From assembly GCA_046597895.1 (NCBI GenBank), contig JBKJJS010000150.1, positions 1 through 38,664 on the forward strand: a stretch of DNA of 38,664 nucleotides, in the 5' to 3' direction. Source of the stretch: WLJO01 sp046597895. GTDB lineage: Bacteria > Actinomycetota > Acidimicrobiia > Acidimicrobiales > Ilumatobacteraceae. Shown here in pieces: positions 37,816 to 38,664 of the stretch; the first letter of the stretch is position 1; every line of letters begins with the position of its first letter. The position numbers were made by a program, and so were the translations under genes. The notes under the pieces were generated by a model. That model worked only from the letters and a program-made list of their open reading frames with translations. It did not search any database and was not told the DNA's origin.

Positions 37816-38470
37816 TCACGCCGCTGGACGCTCCGGGGCGCCGAGCACGCCGGCGATCGCCGCCCGCAGGCCGTCCATGACCTCCTTGTCGCTGGCCCGC
37901 CGGCCTGCCTCGTCACGTCCATCCAGCGCAGGCCAGGCTCGTCCACACCCTCTCCGAGCGTGGCCGCGAAGGATGCGAAGGTGTCCAGGAAGTACTGGTC
38001 ACAGCGGCGGTGGAACCCGCCGGCCTCATCGGCGCGGTCGAGTTCCTCCACGGCGAATTGGCGGATGGTTTCCAGCAGCCGGTACCGGGTGGACCGGTCG
38101 CGCCGCTCGGCCACCACGAGTGACTTCGCGACCAGGGAGTCGAGCGTCTCGAGCACGTCGAGGCGATCGACGATGTGGTCGCTGCACACACGCCACCGTC
38201 ACCTGATGCTCGTGGGCGACGCCGAGGCCCTCCCGGCTGGTCACCAGGATCTGCACCGTCCGGGAGGCGCCGAGGATCGACCCGACGAGGTCGGCCACCT
38301 CCTCCACGAGGTGCTCGCAGTTGTCGAGCAGGAGCAGCAGTTCCTTCGGTGCCAGCAGGTGGCGGAGGCTGTCACGCGTGGTCGTCCCGCCCAGCATGAC
38401 ACGGCGACCGCACGGCCGTCCCGAGGTCTGGCGCGCTATCTGACGGAGGGCGACCAAGGACCGCAGTGAA
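37816..38470 (-). pseudogene. AfsR/LuxR-type ATPase regulator, broken remnant
   Basis: Two pieces in different frames are seen. One (about 38205-38470) reads TTTRDSLRHLLAPKELLLLL, DNCEHLVEEVADLVGSIL and ILVTSREGLGV, the Walker B/sensor region of NB-ARC-type ATPases. The other (about 37930-38191) reads SDHIVDRLDVLETLDSLVAK, SLVVAERR and RYRLLETIRQFAVEEL, the following winged-helix domain. About 200 residues between them, the P-loop upstream and the C-terminal part are missing. A third frame near 37820-37900 (KEVMDGLRAAIAGVLGAPE) is not assigned. It is a decayed regulator. Confidence 0.7.
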
Positions 38471-38548
38471 GAGCCGATGGAGTCACGTCGCCGTCGGCAG
38501 CGTCGCCTTCCGCACACCGAGCGGCTGTCCCAGGGTGGCGCACCCGCC

Positions 38549-38554
38549 TAGGTT
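38549..38554 (+). promoter_or_regulatory. -10 box TAGGTT, leaderless dehydrogenase gene
   Basis: TAGGTT is followed by seven bases and ATG 38562. Confidence 0.45.
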
Positions 38555-38561
38555 GGCATTC

Positions 38562-38664
38562 ATGCCTGACTCGGTGCTCGCCGCCACGCTCGTCGCCCCG
38601 GGCGAGTTGACGATCCAGCGGTTCCCGTACCCATCGACGCTCGAACCAGGAGCGGTGCTCGTGC
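38562..38664 (+). CDS. Zinc-type alcohol dehydrogenase, N-terminal part (runs off the window)
   Basis: The 34 visible codons (LAATLVAPGELTIQRFPYP, STLEPGAVLV) match the first strands of medium-chain alcohol/threonine dehydrogenases (roughly MRAxVLxAPGELxIxExP...PGEVLV). The ATG at 38562 lies seven bases after TAGGTT. Zinc ligands and cofactor domain are outside the window. Confidence 0.6.
   Translation, partial: MPDSVLAATLVAPGELTIQRFPYPSTLEPGAVLV

Overview
The window reads as a high-GC actinobacterial chromosome segment, most likely an Acidimicrobiia/Ilumatobacter-like organism. This rests on many GTG starts, ATGA/GTGA-coupled genes, a lipoprotein with a Thr/Ala/Pro-rich linker, actinobacterial uncharacterised families, and many genes with a TANNNT -10 box 5-8 nt before the start codon (leaderless transcripts). 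The genus is inference. No tRNA, rRNA, CRISPR array, integrase or intact IS element was seen.

Layout. 1-1.4 kb: a cut-off ROK-type protein, a two-gene operon of uncharacterised proteins and a VapC toxin remnant. 1.4-6.3 kb: a minus-strand operon (crotonase, Cys/Met PLP enzyme, isopenicillin-N-synthase-like oxygenase) divergent from a two-domain OYE/dienoyl-CoA reductase-type flavoenzyme. 6.15-9.4 kb: an HTTM membrane protein with its small partner, divergent from a toroid-plus-membrane protein. 9.4-11.8 kb: a serine-hydrolase lipoprotein and a truncated DUF4143 ATPase. 11.9-13.8 kb: a Rieske oxygenase/SDR pair. 14-15.4 kb: two VOC proteins and a SnoaL-like protein. 15.3-16.8 kb: an EamA exporter and a glutathione peroxidase with an in-frame UGA at the catalytic position. 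16.9-24 kb: a BMP-type ABC importer operon with a medium-chain dehydrogenase and a second Rieske oxygenase. 24-28.2 kb: VOC, enolase-superfamily enzyme, HD-domain (PhnZ/MIOX-like) oxygenase, VOC and amidohydrolase. 28.2-36.5 kb: a third Rieske oxygenase, then a tightly overlapped minus-strand operon VOC > GntR > cupin > HyuA > HyuB > acyl-CoA synthetase. 36.5-38.7 kb: gene remnants, an aldo/keto reductase and the start of an alcohol dehydrogenase.

Two results stand out. First, the peroxidase at 16303-16782 is a convincing selenoprotein: UGA sits exactly where the active-site Cys/Sec belongs (NVASL-U-GLTPQY), both flanks are homologous in the same frame, and a bacterial SECIS-like hairpin follows with the apex GCAGGTCTGC. 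Second, an 18-bp sequence TGGTCTGACCATCAGWCC occurs four times (13968, 16851, 24530 and 36525 on the minus strand), each time just upstream of a transcription unit. Its core TGGTNNNACCA is the classic half-site pair of FadR-type GntR repressors, and such a regulator lies in the operon behind the fourth copy. This ties the VOC/SnoaL operon, the ABC importer/Rieske operon, the enolase/HD-oxygenase operon and the GntR/HyuAB/CoA-ligase operon into one apparent regulon of about 22 kb.

Taken together (inference), the regulon looks like an uptake and degradation programme for an unidentified small molecule, perhaps an N-heterocycle or lactam: BMP-family import, Rieske oxygenation, VOC/HD-oxygenase and enolase-superfamily steps, HyuAB ring opening or carboxylation, and CoA activation. 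Five gene remnants and several unusual inverted repeats show that the region has been remodelled.
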